Assembly (NCBI GenBank): GCA_040285745.1 | Contig: JAUFOR010000003.1 | Span: forward strand, 930,001-994,000 | Direction: 5' to 3' | Origin: Barthelona sp. PCE | Lineage: Eukaryota; Metamonada: BaSk clade | DNA length: 64,000 bases | Shown: positions 37,476 to 47,490 of the stretch, piece after piece | How positions within the stretch are numbered: the stretch's first letter is position 1 | Layout of the letters: every line of letters starts with the position of its first letter | Notes under the pieces: generated by a model | Database searches by the model: none | Told to the model about the DNA's origin: nothing | What the model saw: only the letters and a program-made list of their open reading frames with translations | Made by a program: the position numbers and the translations under genes

Positions 37476-39389
37476 ATGCCACGGCATATTGAGCCCAGAT
37501 ACGTTTCACAGAAGACTGTCATGCACAGTGATGGTTCGTATGTTGTTTTAAAGAGCATACCTTCATATTGTTCACTCTCACATGGTTCTGTGAGTATTAT
37601 AACTAAGATGGACCCAACAAAGGTAAGGTACACAGATGCTGTTATTCGCAAATCACCAACTAATGAGGGATATTTTATTGCAGGCAGGAATGACGAAGAT
37701 TTTTTTCAATTCGAGCAATCTGTTTTTTTTGAGGATGCTCAAATGCAGTGTACTGGTGTAAGACAGCGTATTAATGAGTCAATTGGCGCAAGAACAGCAA
37801 TTGTGGTATCAGACGACATTGTGATAGATGGATTTCCCTTTGTTAGGATTATTGACAAGAGTAATTGCAGCGTGCGTGAGATGAGTGACATTCGAATCAT
37901 CAGCACACACTTGATCAACGGCAGATACCTTGTTGTTAGGAATGAACATGAAGCGCTTTGGATGGGAGTTGCATTGGTGAATGGACAGGTTAATTTGGAA
38001 TTCACACAGTTCGACGTTCCACTCGAAATCAACTCATATGACGATCTCGGAGTTTGCATTAACACCGGGCACCTTATGTTTATTGAAGGTGGGAGATTGG
38101 TTATCTTTAGCGATGTGGACTTTATAGACTTGATTGAGATGTTTCCACCACTGGCTAAGTTTGGATATTTTCAGTCAATGGTACTGCTTGATCTGTCCAC
38201 CGAGATGGTGCGGTTCTACTGTGGTTCTGTAGGTGTTGTAGTGGAGGCAACGAAAGAAAGTGTTGCGCTGAAGCAAGTAGCATGCGGTGGGGCTTACGAT
38301 ATGCACTTTCCGCTCACGCCTGTACGCCTTTGCCATGAATTTTGGTTCAGTTCCGAAATTACTACAGCCTATTCAGTTATGGACGAGTTGACTTACGTTC
38401 ACCATTTTCTCCCTTTTAAGGATGTTTTATTCTCTGCTGATGGCATGAGTGCATGCAATAGTGTCCCGTACAGGCATGCTATGTATTACGGTGATCACTT
38501 GTATGTCTTATACATTGATTTTTTTGAAGAAGAAATATTCGTCGCTTGTGATTTCAGAGGAGTAAGCGCCGTAAAACCACGTTTCAACGACCTCGATACA
38601 CTGTTCAACACAGTGCATCGTGGAGAACCGAGCTATGAGATTAATCTGGAGAGTTGCCAGGTGATTCTTCATGAATTAATGTTGAATGATGTTTACGATG
38701 GAAAGAAGCTTCACTCCACGTCTGATGATTGTCTAAGGATCTTTGTGGATGACAGAGAGATCTTGTCTTCTGTGATGACGTTATCATTCGCATACTTTTA
38801 TGACGAGAATACCGTCATTTGTGGTATAGTAGTTTACGGTAGCAGATTTTTTCTGTATGCCATCGATATTAACACTTGTGAGGAACTAGTAGTTCATGAG
38901 GTAAATTTTCCTTCATTTGAGGCTCTTGAAATACAAAAGCTTTCAAACAGCAGAAAACTGTTGTGTGTTTGTGTTTATTGCGATGATGAGGCTGACTATT
39001 TGGTGAAATACAACCAAGATTCGAGGGAATTCCAGATGTTTGCACTGGAATTGGATCTACCATACAAGAATATGCATTTTATTGGCGATGAGTATTTAAT
39101 TGGGAACAACCGAAGGTTGTATAGAATATTGTATGATGAATCTAGCATTGTAGGTGTTGTTCAAGAGAGCAATTGCGAAGTGTTCGCTCCGTCAATACTT
39201 CTTGATGATGGAACCATTAGATGTGCTCATTTCGATTATAAAGACATTCATTATTATGAATATAGGAGGGAGAATGATGTTATGGTGCAGAGTGAGGTGA
39301 AAAAGATTAGCATGGTAGAATTTTTGCAGGCTGCCAAAATTATTACCCTGGATGATCCGGATTTTGAAGATGGGATTCGAAAATTATGA
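37476..39389 (+). CDS. Large propeller-like protein, 637 aa
   Basis: Start chosen at MPRHIEPRY, following the TTCTTATATCTTGATC leader; an ATG at 37416 would add 20 hydrophobic residues. It shares DLIEMFPPL with NLTERFPQL of the preceding family gene, and VKKISMVEFLQAAKI with the C-terminus of the 20.87-kb gene. Strand pairs (FFLYAIDINTCEELVVHEV, MYYGDHLYVLYIDF) suggest propeller blades. No signal peptide or enzyme motif. Probably a paralogue of the other propeller-like genes in this window. It converges with the surface-protein gene 33 nt downstream. Confidence 0.7.
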   Translation: MPRHIEPRYVSQKTVMHSDGSYVVLKSIPSYCSLSHGSVSIITKMDPTKVRYTDAVIRKSPTNEGYFIAGRNDEDFFQFEQSVFFEDAQMQCTGVRQRINESIGARTAIVVSDDIVIDGFPFVRIIDKSNCSVREMSDIRIISTHLINGRYLVVRNEHEALWMGVALVNGQVNLEFTQFDVPLEINSYDDLGVCINTGHLMFIEGGRLVIFSDVDFIDLIEMFPPLAKFGYFQSMVLLDLSTEMVRFYCGSVGVVVEATKESVALKQVACGGAYDMHFPLTPVRLCHEFWFSSEITTAYSVMDELTYVHHFLPFKDVLFSADGMSACNSVPYRHAMYYGDHLYVLYIDFFEEEIFVACDFRGVSAVKPRFNDLDTLFNTVHRGEPSYEINLESCQVILHELMLNDVYDGKKLHSTSDDCLRIFVDDREILSSVMTLSFAYFYDENTVICGIVVYGSRFFLYAIDINTCEELVVHEVNFPSFEALEIQKLSNSRKLLCVCVYCDDEADYLVKYNQDSREFQMFALELDLPYKNMHFIGDEYLIGNNRRLYRILYDESSIVGVVQESNCEVFAPSILLDDGTIRCAHFDYKDIHYYEYRRENDVMVQSEVKKISMVEFLQAAKIITLDDPDFEDGIRKL

Positions 39390-39422
39390 AACATCATTGT
39401 GATATACTATTTACAGGATGGA

Positions 39423-41465
39423 CTAGTTAAAATAGTTGTTTAACAGAGCAGAACTTGACTTATCAAGCTGTTTTTTGGACTTTAAACTTTGATAAACAAC
39501 CAAACATGTTGGTACAGCGCATGACAAACAATAAATCAGTGCCAAACTTGAATACAACATTAAAACACTGCTTATAATAATCATGACAATTGTAACACGC
39601 AGCATAAATGCATTGATGAGCTTGAACGGTGATCTAAGGATAATGTAAATCAAGATTGCAAGAAGACATATTTGGTTAGGGAAGAAGCTGTGACTGATAT
39701 AAGAAATGAAACCGAAAATCGTTCTTCCTAGAAGAACAAAAAAGAAGAAAACACGTTCCACTCCATCGCTTTTCTTTGCTAATCTGTAGAAAAGGTTGAA
39801 AAAAGCAATACACAAGGCAAAAACTAAAATTGAAAATGGGTTATATTCTGATTCGTAGTCAGCAAGGGTGTGATAATATCTATGGTTTGAGATGCCATAC
39901 ACATCAAAACTTGATATCGGAATAGTTTGTAAAAGAACGAGTCTTGCAATGTAAGGAAGGAAAAAATAGTTCGCGGACAATATCTTTTCCGAATGAGGAG
40001 CATTTATGAATGTAAAATGATAAAAGAAGGGCGTTATTACACACAAGACGAAAATTTCAATGAATTTGCGAAGAAAAATAAATGCATACACATAATACAT
40101 GATTGATATCACAAAAATTAATGATATTTTGGGTTTCTTACGTAAAATCACGAATAAAGTATATCCTGCCAGCATAAAAACGTGTGCGATGTTTGTTTTC
40201 TGGTAAAACATGAACGTATGAGTGAACAAAACAATTGAGGCCATACTAGTTTTGAACGAAATGCCATTAAACAATGCGAAGGAGAAAACTAAATACAGTA
40301 GCGGAAAGATCGGTCGTAAGAATCCAAACAGCGTTGAAATGTTCCCAAGCGGGTTAAGAAAGAGAAAAGCAAACGAATAAAATCCTCCATTTAAAATGTG
40401 TAAATCCTGCTTTGTTGATGAGAAAACAATGGGCCAAAGTATGATTAGGTAGTCTTTGGCGATATCCAGTACCTTGAATACATCATAGTCGGTTGTCAGC
40501 TCACTCACGTTGAAAATAACTGTCCAAGGTAGCTTACCAAGCACGTAATAGAACTTGAAAGCGAGCCAAAAAAGTGTTATGTGCATAAAAAACACAGTAA
40601 AGGACATCCACTGTATGTCGCGTCTGATGGTAATACACCCTTGGGTAAAAATATTGTAAAACCCTATAAATGGCACGCCCTTGGCTTCACCATACTGAAC
40701 ACAGTGGGTACATCCAATGCCTGTGTGCCCAAACGCACATCCGTTGTTGTCGTTGATTGATATATTGTTGTACTTGTACAAGTCTCGCTCCAACTGCGAC
40801 AGTCTTTCATATGACTTGCCACTGATGCCTGCAACGGTCTGGAATCCGGTACAAAACGAGCTGTAGCAATCTATGAGGTACGTTGAGCTATCCTCAACGA
40901 CAAAGAATCCCGGTTGTGTGGCGTAGACGAATCCAGATATAGCGTACTTCTGTACTAATGTCAGACTATCATGTGCACTATCCCACTCGCACTTTGGCTC
41001 ATTTTCAAGCACAAATTGATGAAATCCTGCACTGCACGGTTGACATGTCCCTGTTGCTTCATTGAAACCAAAACCGGCTCTACACGCCGTTGGAGACGCG
41101 TTTCCCACATGCACAAGATTTCCGCGCTGCGTGTATGATATGACAACGAAGTCTTGCGAGATTTTCTTCCACTGCTGAATTGGAAGCTCTATGGAATCAT
41201 ATACTGAGAACACTTCAAATGAAAATGGTAACAATGTGACAACTATAGTGTCGGATCCGCCACGGTGGTTTGCGTTGATACCAACAATGAAGGATATTGA
41301 GGAGTTTCGGAGAGTGTTGACACCAAGTCGACGAGCGTAACCTATCGATTGGCTGTTTTCATCACCCGTGTTAATGAAACTCCTTGTGAAAATGACGTTA
41401 CTGTAATCCAATTTGAACATTGAGACGTACATTAAAAAACGAATTGGTTCTCCTTTACCCGGCAT
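39423..41465 (-). CDS. C-terminal part of a surface protein: Cys-rich ectodomain and multiple membrane helices
   Basis: 680 residues from the first ATG (41465). The first 270 residues look extracellular, with a cysteine-rich TGTCQPCSAGFHQF segment of the GCC2/GCC3 or EGF-like type and CAFGHTGIGCTHC, but there is no signal peptide. About ten hydrophobic helices follow from residue 300 to the end. An ectodomain without a signal peptide, located 2 nt after the stop of a secreted beta-helix frame, suggests both frames belong to one gene that is interrupted by a frame change or an unrecognised intron. If separate, the start would be this ATG. Confidence 0.6.
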   Translation of the reverse strand: MPGKGEPIRFLMYVSMFKLDYSNVIFTRSFINTGDENSQSIGYARRLGVNTLRNSSISFIVGINANHRGGSDTIVVTLLPFSFEVFSVYDSIELPIQQWKKISQDFVVISYTQRGNLVHVGNASPTACRAGFGFNEATGTCQPCSAGFHQFVLENEPKCEWDSAHDSLTLVQKYAISGFVYATQPGFFVVEDSSTYLIDCYSSFCTGFQTVAGISGKSYERLSQLERDLYKYNNISINDNNGCAFGHTGIGCTHCVQYGEAKGVPFIGFYNIFTQGCITIRRDIQWMSFTVFFMHITLFWLAFKFYYVLGKLPWTVIFNVSELTTDYDVFKVLDIAKDYLIILWPIVFSSTKQDLHILNGGFYSFAFLFLNPLGNISTLFGFLRPIFPLLYLVFSFALFNGISFKTSMASIVLFTHTFMFYQKTNIAHVFMLAGYTLFVILRKKPKISLIFVISIMYYVYAFIFLRKFIEIFVLCVITPFFYHFTFINAPHSEKILSANYFFLPYIARLVLLQTIPISSFDVYGISNHRYYHTLADYESEYNPFSILVFALCIAFFNLFYRLAKKSDGVERVFFFFVLLGRTIFGFISYISHSFFPNQICLLAILIYIILRSPFKLINAFMLRVTIVMIIISSVLMLYSSLALIYCLSCAVPTCLVVYQSLKSKKQLDKSSSALLNNYFN

Positions 41466-41467
41466 GT

Positions 41468-43279
41468 TTAAAAGAAAACAATCGCTATAGTCAATATGCA
41501 GCAAGTGTTTTGAACCTTGGATGAGGAATACTGCGCTATGCTAATGTTTGCAAGTATATCTGAAATCCTTACGTTCATTTCACAGGACTGAGCAAACAAA
41601 AAGCCTATACTTTCATCTGGGACTCTCAAATGAGAGTTTATGAGCGAAAAATAAGAAAAACTACCCATCACAGTGCAGAACACTTTATATTGTGAGTTTT
41701 CTACTGAAATATTGGCAAAGGTGATTGCTCCATCACTTCCAGAGCTTTTAATATCAACTACACTGCTGAATAATGTGTCTACAATGGAAATATCGTTAAA
41801 AGAAATTGTTCTGGTATTGGAAAAACTTCCCACGCAAAAATTTGAAAACTCACATCCTGAAACAAATATGCTGGTGAATTTCATTGTGTAAACGCTGGGC
41901 ATTGAACTGAAAACATATTTACCTGAGCAATTTGATATGAAAATATCAGAAATAATAGAAACACCCATTTTACCATTAAATGAAATGAGCTGAGCGTCAT
42001 AACAGGCATGAAATGTTACGTTTGTTAGTGTGGCACCACCTTCATAGTTCATTAAACTTTCTGAAAGTGAAGTGGTATTTCGAAAAATGGAGTCTTTCAA
42101 TATGCTTACACGAACCTCGCTTTTGAACAACACACCATCGAATAAGCACCCATCAATATACGCGAATTTAGAAGTGGCGAGCAGAAAGTGTGAATTCACA
42201 ACTGAACTATTTGTGAGTGTGACTGTTTCAAATGCAAGCGTTTGTGCGGTGAGAACATCATGAATGTGAACGTTTGCAACTTTAAGATTCAATATGCTGT
42301 TTGTGAAACAGGTGAATGTTGGAAGGTAGTGAAGAAATGTAGTGTTTGTCAAAAAAACATTCGAAATATAGCAACCGGGTAAGTTTATGAAGGAATTGGG
42401 CATGCTCACAATACGGTCCAACTCCAGTCTTTCAACGTTTGATGATGACAACGTGACGTTTGTGAATTTAATACTGCTGAATACAACAAGGCTTATGGGC
42501 ATTGTTTGGAATACATTTGATTGCAAGGTGAGGCTGTAGATATCTCCATCACTAACAGAAATCATTGCGTTTTTTGAGTTTAAACTGATTAAAACAATCT
42601 CGCAATAGATTTTCGAAAAATTTAAAGCAGTTCCTGTTAGCGTTACAGTCAGTGAATATACGCTGATATCGTTGAACACTGTGCTAGCCCTAGACAGGAT
42701 ATTAATGCTAAAAGACGTTAATGAAGAGGAAATTTCGTCAACTAGAATATGTTCACCACTGATATCATTTCTTTCTCCAACAAAAACAGAGGAGTGCACC
42801 TCTACCCTATCTCCCACCAGATGTATATCCTTGAGAAATGTTCCATTTGCAAAAAAAATTTCAGATTTTGCAGAAAGATTAAACAGTGCGGAGTTAATGA
42901 CTGTTAAATTGTGGGCCAATATCGGTTTCAGCCCTAAATCCTCATCGACAATGTGTTCAACACGTGAATCATTTATCGATACAGTGTTAAAGTACAGAAA
43001 ATTTTGCTCTTCAATATTTAATGTTATGGAACTGTTATATATACTAAGTGAGGCAGAAAAGTGACTACTGCTCCACTTTAGTGTCACTTCAGTATTTTTA
43101 AGGTCACTAATAACGTTTAATCCTTTCTCGATGACAATAACCCTTTTGTTATCGTTATAATTAGCAGGATCGTTCGAAAGTGAGCATTTGACGGCAACCA
43201 ACAACAGTAAACAAGAGAAAAGGAATTGTGCCCGCATCAATGAGAAAAATGTATAGCGGGTTTTGATATTAATAGCCAT
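41468..43279 (-). CDS. Secreted beta-helix-like surface protein, N-terminal part
   Basis: 603 residues. A signal peptide lies near the N-terminus (LFSCLLLLVAVKC); a second ATG at 43237 would place it exactly at the start. The rest is a ladder of short V/I/L-N-S/T-rich strands with many N-linked glycosylation sites (NNT, NLS, NVT, NTT) that resembles parallel beta-helix or Pmp-type adhesin sequence. The last residues are hydrophobic (CCILTIAIVFF), which could mimic a GPI signal, but the frame that follows encodes the membrane part of what looks like the same protein. Probable role: cell-surface adhesion or recognition. Confidence 0.65.
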   Translation of the reverse strand: MAINIKTRYTFFSLMRAQFLFSCLLLLVAVKCSLSNDPANYNDNKRVIVIEKGLNVISDLKNTEVTLKWSSSHFSASLSIYNSSITLNIEEQNFLYFNTVSINDSRVEHIVDEDLGLKPILAHNLTVINSALFNLSAKSEIFFANGTFLKDIHLVGDRVEVHSSVFVGERNDISGEHILVDEISSSLTSFSINILSRASTVFNDISVYSLTVTLTGTALNFSKIYCEIVLISLNSKNAMISVSDGDIYSLTLQSNVFQTMPISLVVFSSIKFTNVTLSSSNVERLELDRIVSMPNSFINLPGCYISNVFLTNTTFLHYLPTFTCFTNSILNLKVANVHIHDVLTAQTLAFETVTLTNSSVVNSHFLLATSKFAYIDGCLFDGVLFKSEVRVSILKDSIFRNTTSLSESLMNYEGGATLTNVTFHACYDAQLISFNGKMGVSIISDIFISNCSGKYVFSSMPSVYTMKFTSIFVSGCEFSNFCVGSFSNTRTISFNDISIVDTLFSSVVDIKSSGSDGAITFANISVENSQYKVFCTVMGSFSYFSLINSHLRVPDESIGFLFAQSCEMNVRISDILANISIAQYSSSKVQNTCCILTIAIVFF

Positions 43280-43686
43280 GTTCAATCCACAAGTTCTTAG
43301 AATTTAGAGAGTGTAGTGTTATCTAAATAACTCTTTAAGAACATCTAAATATTTTTTACTTTTTTCCATACTTTTGCTGATGGTTTAGAAGATTTTTATT
43401 TCTTTGTAAGCCTTTGATACAACAAACACATCATATTCAAGATTTTTATCGTTGATGTGAGATACTTGAACCAATGTTTTATAGTTTTGTAACAGTTATT
43501 CCATTTTTTGAAGTTCATTGGGGGAAAAGCGCAATTTGCAAAAAAGAAAAATTGTTTTTTTACTTGAAAATGATGTAAATTTGTCTTTGATAAAGTTTGT
43601 TAAAGAAGTTAGAGTCGTCAGAGAAAAATTTCAACTTTTGTATTGCAAACACATATATTACCTTTTTCCAACTATTTACACACAAA
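43280..43686. other. Intergenic region between divergent genes
   Basis: 407 nt, strongly AT-rich, between the beta-helix protein and the E2 gene, both reading outwards. It must contain both promoters. CTTTTTCCAACTATTTACAC lies just before the E2 start codon. Nothing else is recognised. Confidence 0.5.
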
Positions 43687-44190
<504 letters not shown>

Positions 44191-44417
44191 AAAAGGCCCT
44201 TGGACCAGTGTTATTCAAGAAAATGTTAAGAAAAGAAGCAGAATATAAATAAATTACCCCAAAAACTTGCAATACAACTGAACATCTCTTGGCAACTTTT
44301 TAACATCTGTAGTGGTACATATCCGTTCAATAAGATTCATAGGATGAATAAAAATAATGTTATATGATTGATTAAGCAGATAATCCCGTTTTCGCTTATA
44401 TCTTCATTTCGAACAAA

Positions 44418-45938
44418 ATGTTTCCCAATAAGAAGAACGCCGGTGCGCAATCAACCAACGTAGTGATTGGAGATGCAAACTACAACCAGTTTGAAGTTTT
44501 TGAAGCTCAAAAAGCTAGGAACAAGGATCCACAACCTATAACGAGCGTTCGCACAAAGGAAGAGCGTCAGAATATCATCAAGGAACTTCAGAAACCGCAT
44601 TGGGAACTTGGACAGACACAGAATCAGTATTCTACAACTTCTGGTTCGTCTTTCATCCCAGTAACCAGCGGAGCGCAAGATAAAGCATCAATTAGCGATG
44701 AGGTACAGGCTAATCATATCAAACTAGGTCTTCCTGGAGAGGAGGATTCGTATTTTTATGAGCGTTCATACCAGCAGTATGGTGTTGAGTCTGACGTGCC
44801 CCTGGTCAAGCGTGCAACGAAGAACTTTCAAAAAACGAACCTTGTACTTGGTAGTGGTTTAGGTGAGGGACGTTATGAAACTGCCACATCGACTGCTTTT
44901 CAAAAGATTGATCTGAACGACAAGCGTCTGAAGCACGACGTGAGAATTCTGAACCCACACGCGAACGATTCGGTGGTTTTGGGTGATGATGTACATTTTT
45001 GCGAATTCAAGAGTATGAACCAGACCGAAATGAGACAGTTTACAGCAGAGGAGACGTTGCAAGCCAAGGCATCAGCTGCCATCAGCCCCCAGAAACTCCG
45101 TAGATCACGTATTGTGCTTGGTACAGAGTATGAAGTGGATGACGGCTTCAACACAATGAATAAGAAGAATTATCCAAAGCACGACGTTGTCGCTGCACGC
45201 ATGAAACAGAACATGGCAAAGAAGAAGAAGAAGCTCAAGTTCAACAGCTATGAGTGGACTGACAGCATGAAAACGACAGCGCAATTAGATTTTGTTGAGC
45301 ATGATGTTGTTGAGGCACAACAGAGTGCTAACGCTGTTCAAGCCCACAGCTCATCGCTCAGCCTCAGTAATGACGGGAATAATTACTTTAGGACCTCGAA
45401 GCAAGAGGATTTCCCAATGTACGATGCCAAAGCTCAAATCAAGGATAGGAAGAATCAAAAACAGATGCGTGAGAAGCTCAATTCAACAAATTTTGCCATC
45501 GGCGATCATAATCTAGGCTTCAACGGTGAGTCTACGACTAAACAACAGTTTGGCAGCTATAAGGTTAGCAGCAACAGGCAAGAGAATGCGATATCCACAG
45601 CAAAATTGCAGTCGAGCACCTTTGCACTGGGAGATGGAGTTAGTACTAACTACCAGTCTACCACGAAGAGCCTTTTTGTACCTAGAAAGATCGAGCAACA
45701 GGACTCAGAGAAGCAGAAGATCATGCAGGATCGGATCAGGTCGTCAAAGGTTGTTCTGGGAGACGGGCACACTGCGATATTTACTTCTGAGCAAAAGAAT
45801 CAGTACAAGCCAAAGAGGGCTGTGCTAGACAAGGCAAAGATGGACAGCATAACATTGAGAAAGAACACATTCACTCTTGATACAGGACTGAGTGATCCCT
45901 CAATGTGGAAGACTACAAAGACAGACAGCTGGATGTAA
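44418..45938 (+). CDS. Repeat protein resembling SAXO-type axonemal microtubule proteins
   Basis: 506 residues, basic, no membrane segment. A unit of about 35-45 residues recurs with the core S/T-x2-V/F-x-LG-D/S-G, about 8 residues, then S/T-T-x4-F/Y (for example FALGDGVSTNYQSTTKSLF, VVLGDGHTAIFTSEQKNQY, LVLGSGLGEGRYETATSTAF, FAIGDHNLGFNGESTTKQQF, IVLGTEYEVDDGFNTMNKKNY). At least seven units are visible. Motifs of this shape occur in SAXO-type and related ciliary proteins that line doublet microtubules, so a flagellar axonemal role is likely. The exact subfamily is not established. The next gene is convergent, 12 nt away. Confidence 0.6.
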   Translation: MFPNKKNAGAQSTNVVIGDANYNQFEVFEAQKARNKDPQPITSVRTKEERQNIIKELQKPHWELGQTQNQYSTTSGSSFIPVTSGAQDKASISDEVQANHIKLGLPGEEDSYFYERSYQQYGVESDVPLVKRATKNFQKTNLVLGSGLGEGRYETATSTAFQKIDLNDKRLKHDVRILNPHANDSVVLGDDVHFCEFKSMNQTEMRQFTAEETLQAKASAAISPQKLRRSRIVLGTEYEVDDGFNTMNKKNYPKHDVVAARMKQNMAKKKKKLKFNSYEWTDSMKTTAQLDFVEHDVVEAQQSANAVQAHSSSLSLSNDGNNYFRTSKQEDFPMYDAKAQIKDRKNQKQMREKLNSTNFAIGDHNLGFNGESTTKQQFGSYKVSSNRQENAISTAKLQSSTFALGDGVSTNYQSTTKSLFVPRKIEQQDSEKQKIMQDRIRSSKVVLGDGHTAIFTSEQKNQYKPKRAVLDKAKMDSITLRKNTFTLDTGLSDPSMWKTTKTDSWM

Positions 45939-45950
45939 ACTAGATTATTG

Positions 45951-46337
45951 TTACTTTCCGTATCGACGGATTACTTCACTGACAAGGTTTTGTTGCTCTT
46001 CATCAAGTTCTGCCACTTCTTCCTTTGTTAGTGCCAATAAAGCCTGAATATCATCCTCACTCAGGTCGTTCAAGACATCCATTGTGTCGTCTTCTGTAAT
46101 GGCCTGCATGGCATCGTGTTCCACAATTTTTTTTGTTCTATCCTGTAGTACAAGATCCTTTTCTTCAGGAGTAAGTGTATTAGGGAACTTGAATGAGTAC
46201 TTTTCGAGGGATTTAAGTAGATATCGAACTAGAACAGGATTCTTCTCAAACAACTGTGTGAGTTTTTCTTCGTTCTGTTTAAGATCGCTTACTTGGCATA
46301 AAAAATCATATTCTCGATCGTTAAATAACTGTGCCAT
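45951..46337 (-). CDS. Small protein resembling the hinge and C-terminal domain of CSTF64/Rna15
   Basis: 128 residues, acidic and helical. The C-terminus (ALLALTKEEVAELDEEQQNLVSEVI) resembles the three-helix C-terminal domain of CSTF2 (LTPEQI-x2-LP-x-EQR-x2-V), and the middle (LFEKNPVLVRYLLKSL) recalls the hinge (LLKENPQLAYALLQAL). CSTF64/Rna15 works in mRNA 3' end cleavage. The RNA-recognition motif that normally starts the protein is absent, so this would be a minimal form or a different protein with a similar fold. Low certainty. Confidence 0.4.
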   Translation of the reverse strand: MAQLFNDREYDFLCQVSDLKQNEEKLTQLFEKNPVLVRYLLKSLEKYSFKFPNTLTPEEKDLVLQDRTKKIVEHDAMQAITEDDTMDVLNDLSEDDIQALLALTKEEVAELDEEQQNLVSEVIRRYGK

Positions 46338-46656
46338 GCTAAAAAGTGTGGAATGTTGGAAAATTCAAAGACCAGTTTATTTTGTCCTTAAAATCTCTCC
46401 AAAAGAGATGAAAAAAAATGTTCAGCCAACAAAACATGTGTTCATCCATATTTAGCGGGAGTTTAACTGGAAAGAAACGAGGAAAATCTCACTATCCATT
46501 TAGTTCATAACTATTAACAAAATATACCAGTGGGCAACCGAAATAGGCGATAATCAGCAGTTGGTCAGGTCAACAGCATAAAATGTCTGCATCATTTTGT
46601 TATTGGATAAATTCTCTTCTTCCTTTTTATTTAGTAAGAAGAAAACTCCTGTGTGG
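46338..46656. other. Intergenic region between divergent genes
   Basis: 319 nt between the CSTF-like and AT-hook genes. AT-rich. An ATG at 46583 opens only a short frame. No RNA gene or repeat recognised. Confidence 0.5.
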
Positions 46657-47490
46657 ATGTCTCAACCACAGTACACCAATGCTCACAGCCACGAAGCTGA
46701 TTTACATAAAAAACGTACAATTTCGCAGAACCCCTCAAAGGTTCAAGCTGTAGAAGCAGTACCACTTTTATCAGACCCGATCACACACATTCAACAACCT
46801 TCGATGGCTAATAGTAATTCACAGCATATTGGAAATCATCAGCCTCACAATTCATCAATGCCTAAACCTGGGCCTCAAATGTATTACAGCAATGGAGCGC
46901 CCATTGTGAGCATGTTTTCCAGGCCGGTGCCTCAGAAGATCGAGAAGGACATCACCGATTTATTAGAGGAGTACAAGCCTGTTTTGCTGGCAATTGAGCA
47001 GAAAAAGCGAAAGAAGGAGATCAAACAGGATCGGTTGAGCCTGAATTTGGGTGAAGAAAGCAATGAAGATTCAGTTAACATGACATTCTCGGAAGCATTC
47101 AAGCTACACAAAGAAAAGTATCTGGAATTCGTCACTGAGATGCAAGAGTTCGTTGATGATACGGGTGTGCGACAAGCAAACAAGTTCGTCTGGAACGTTC
47201 CTGGGGTTAACCAGATCACACCAGACTTTTTATATCTGCATCAAATTGCAGATCAACTTCCTGATGCAAAGAACTTCAAATCGTTCGTTGACATGAACAA
47301 CCCGATCATACAGCAGCTTTTTTATGCCTGGACACTCCAACAGATGGCTTTTCAGCGCATCTATGTCAAATTCATCAACTCAGGTTTAAGTCCTTTCCAG
47401 TTCTTCAGTGAGCTTAACGCAGGGCTTTTGGAGGTCAAACCTAAAAGAAGAAGAGGAAGACCAAGTAAGAAGTACAAGCCAAAGCACTGA
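46657..47490 (+). CDS. AT-hook protein of unknown family
   Basis: 277 residues. The first 90 residues are Q/N/S/P/H-rich and probably disordered. The middle is helical with a charged segment (IEQKKRKKEIKQDR) and a well-ordered looking region (FVWNVPGVNQITPDFLYLHQIA, then LFYAWTLQQMAFQRIYVKF). The C-terminus KPKRRRGRPSKKYK contains an AT-hook core (RGRP), so minor-groove DNA binding is expected, for instance in a chromatin complex. The last 105 nt, including the AT-hook codons, overlap the 3' end of the protease gene on the other strand. Confidence 0.65.
   Translation: MSQPQYTNAHSHEADLHKKRTISQNPSKVQAVEAVPLLSDPITHIQQPSMANSNSQHIGNHQPHNSSMPKPGPQMYYSNGAPIVSMFSRPVPQKIEKDITDLLEEYKPVLLAIEQKKRKKEIKQDRLSLNLGEESNEDSVNMTFSEAFKLHKEKYLEFVTEMQEFVDDTGVRQANKFVWNVPGVNQITPDFLYLHQIADQLPDAKNFKSFVDMNNPIIQQLFYAWTLQQMAFQRIYVKFINSGLSPFQFFSELNAGLLEVKPKRRRGRPSKKYKPKH

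Noticed and set aside
41468-41520. Intron joining the two surface-protein frames (a GTATTC ... GACTATAG segment of about 47 nt)
   Set aside because: The frame would be restored, but neither the 5' site nor the branch motif matches the others, so a frameshift explanation was kept open instead.
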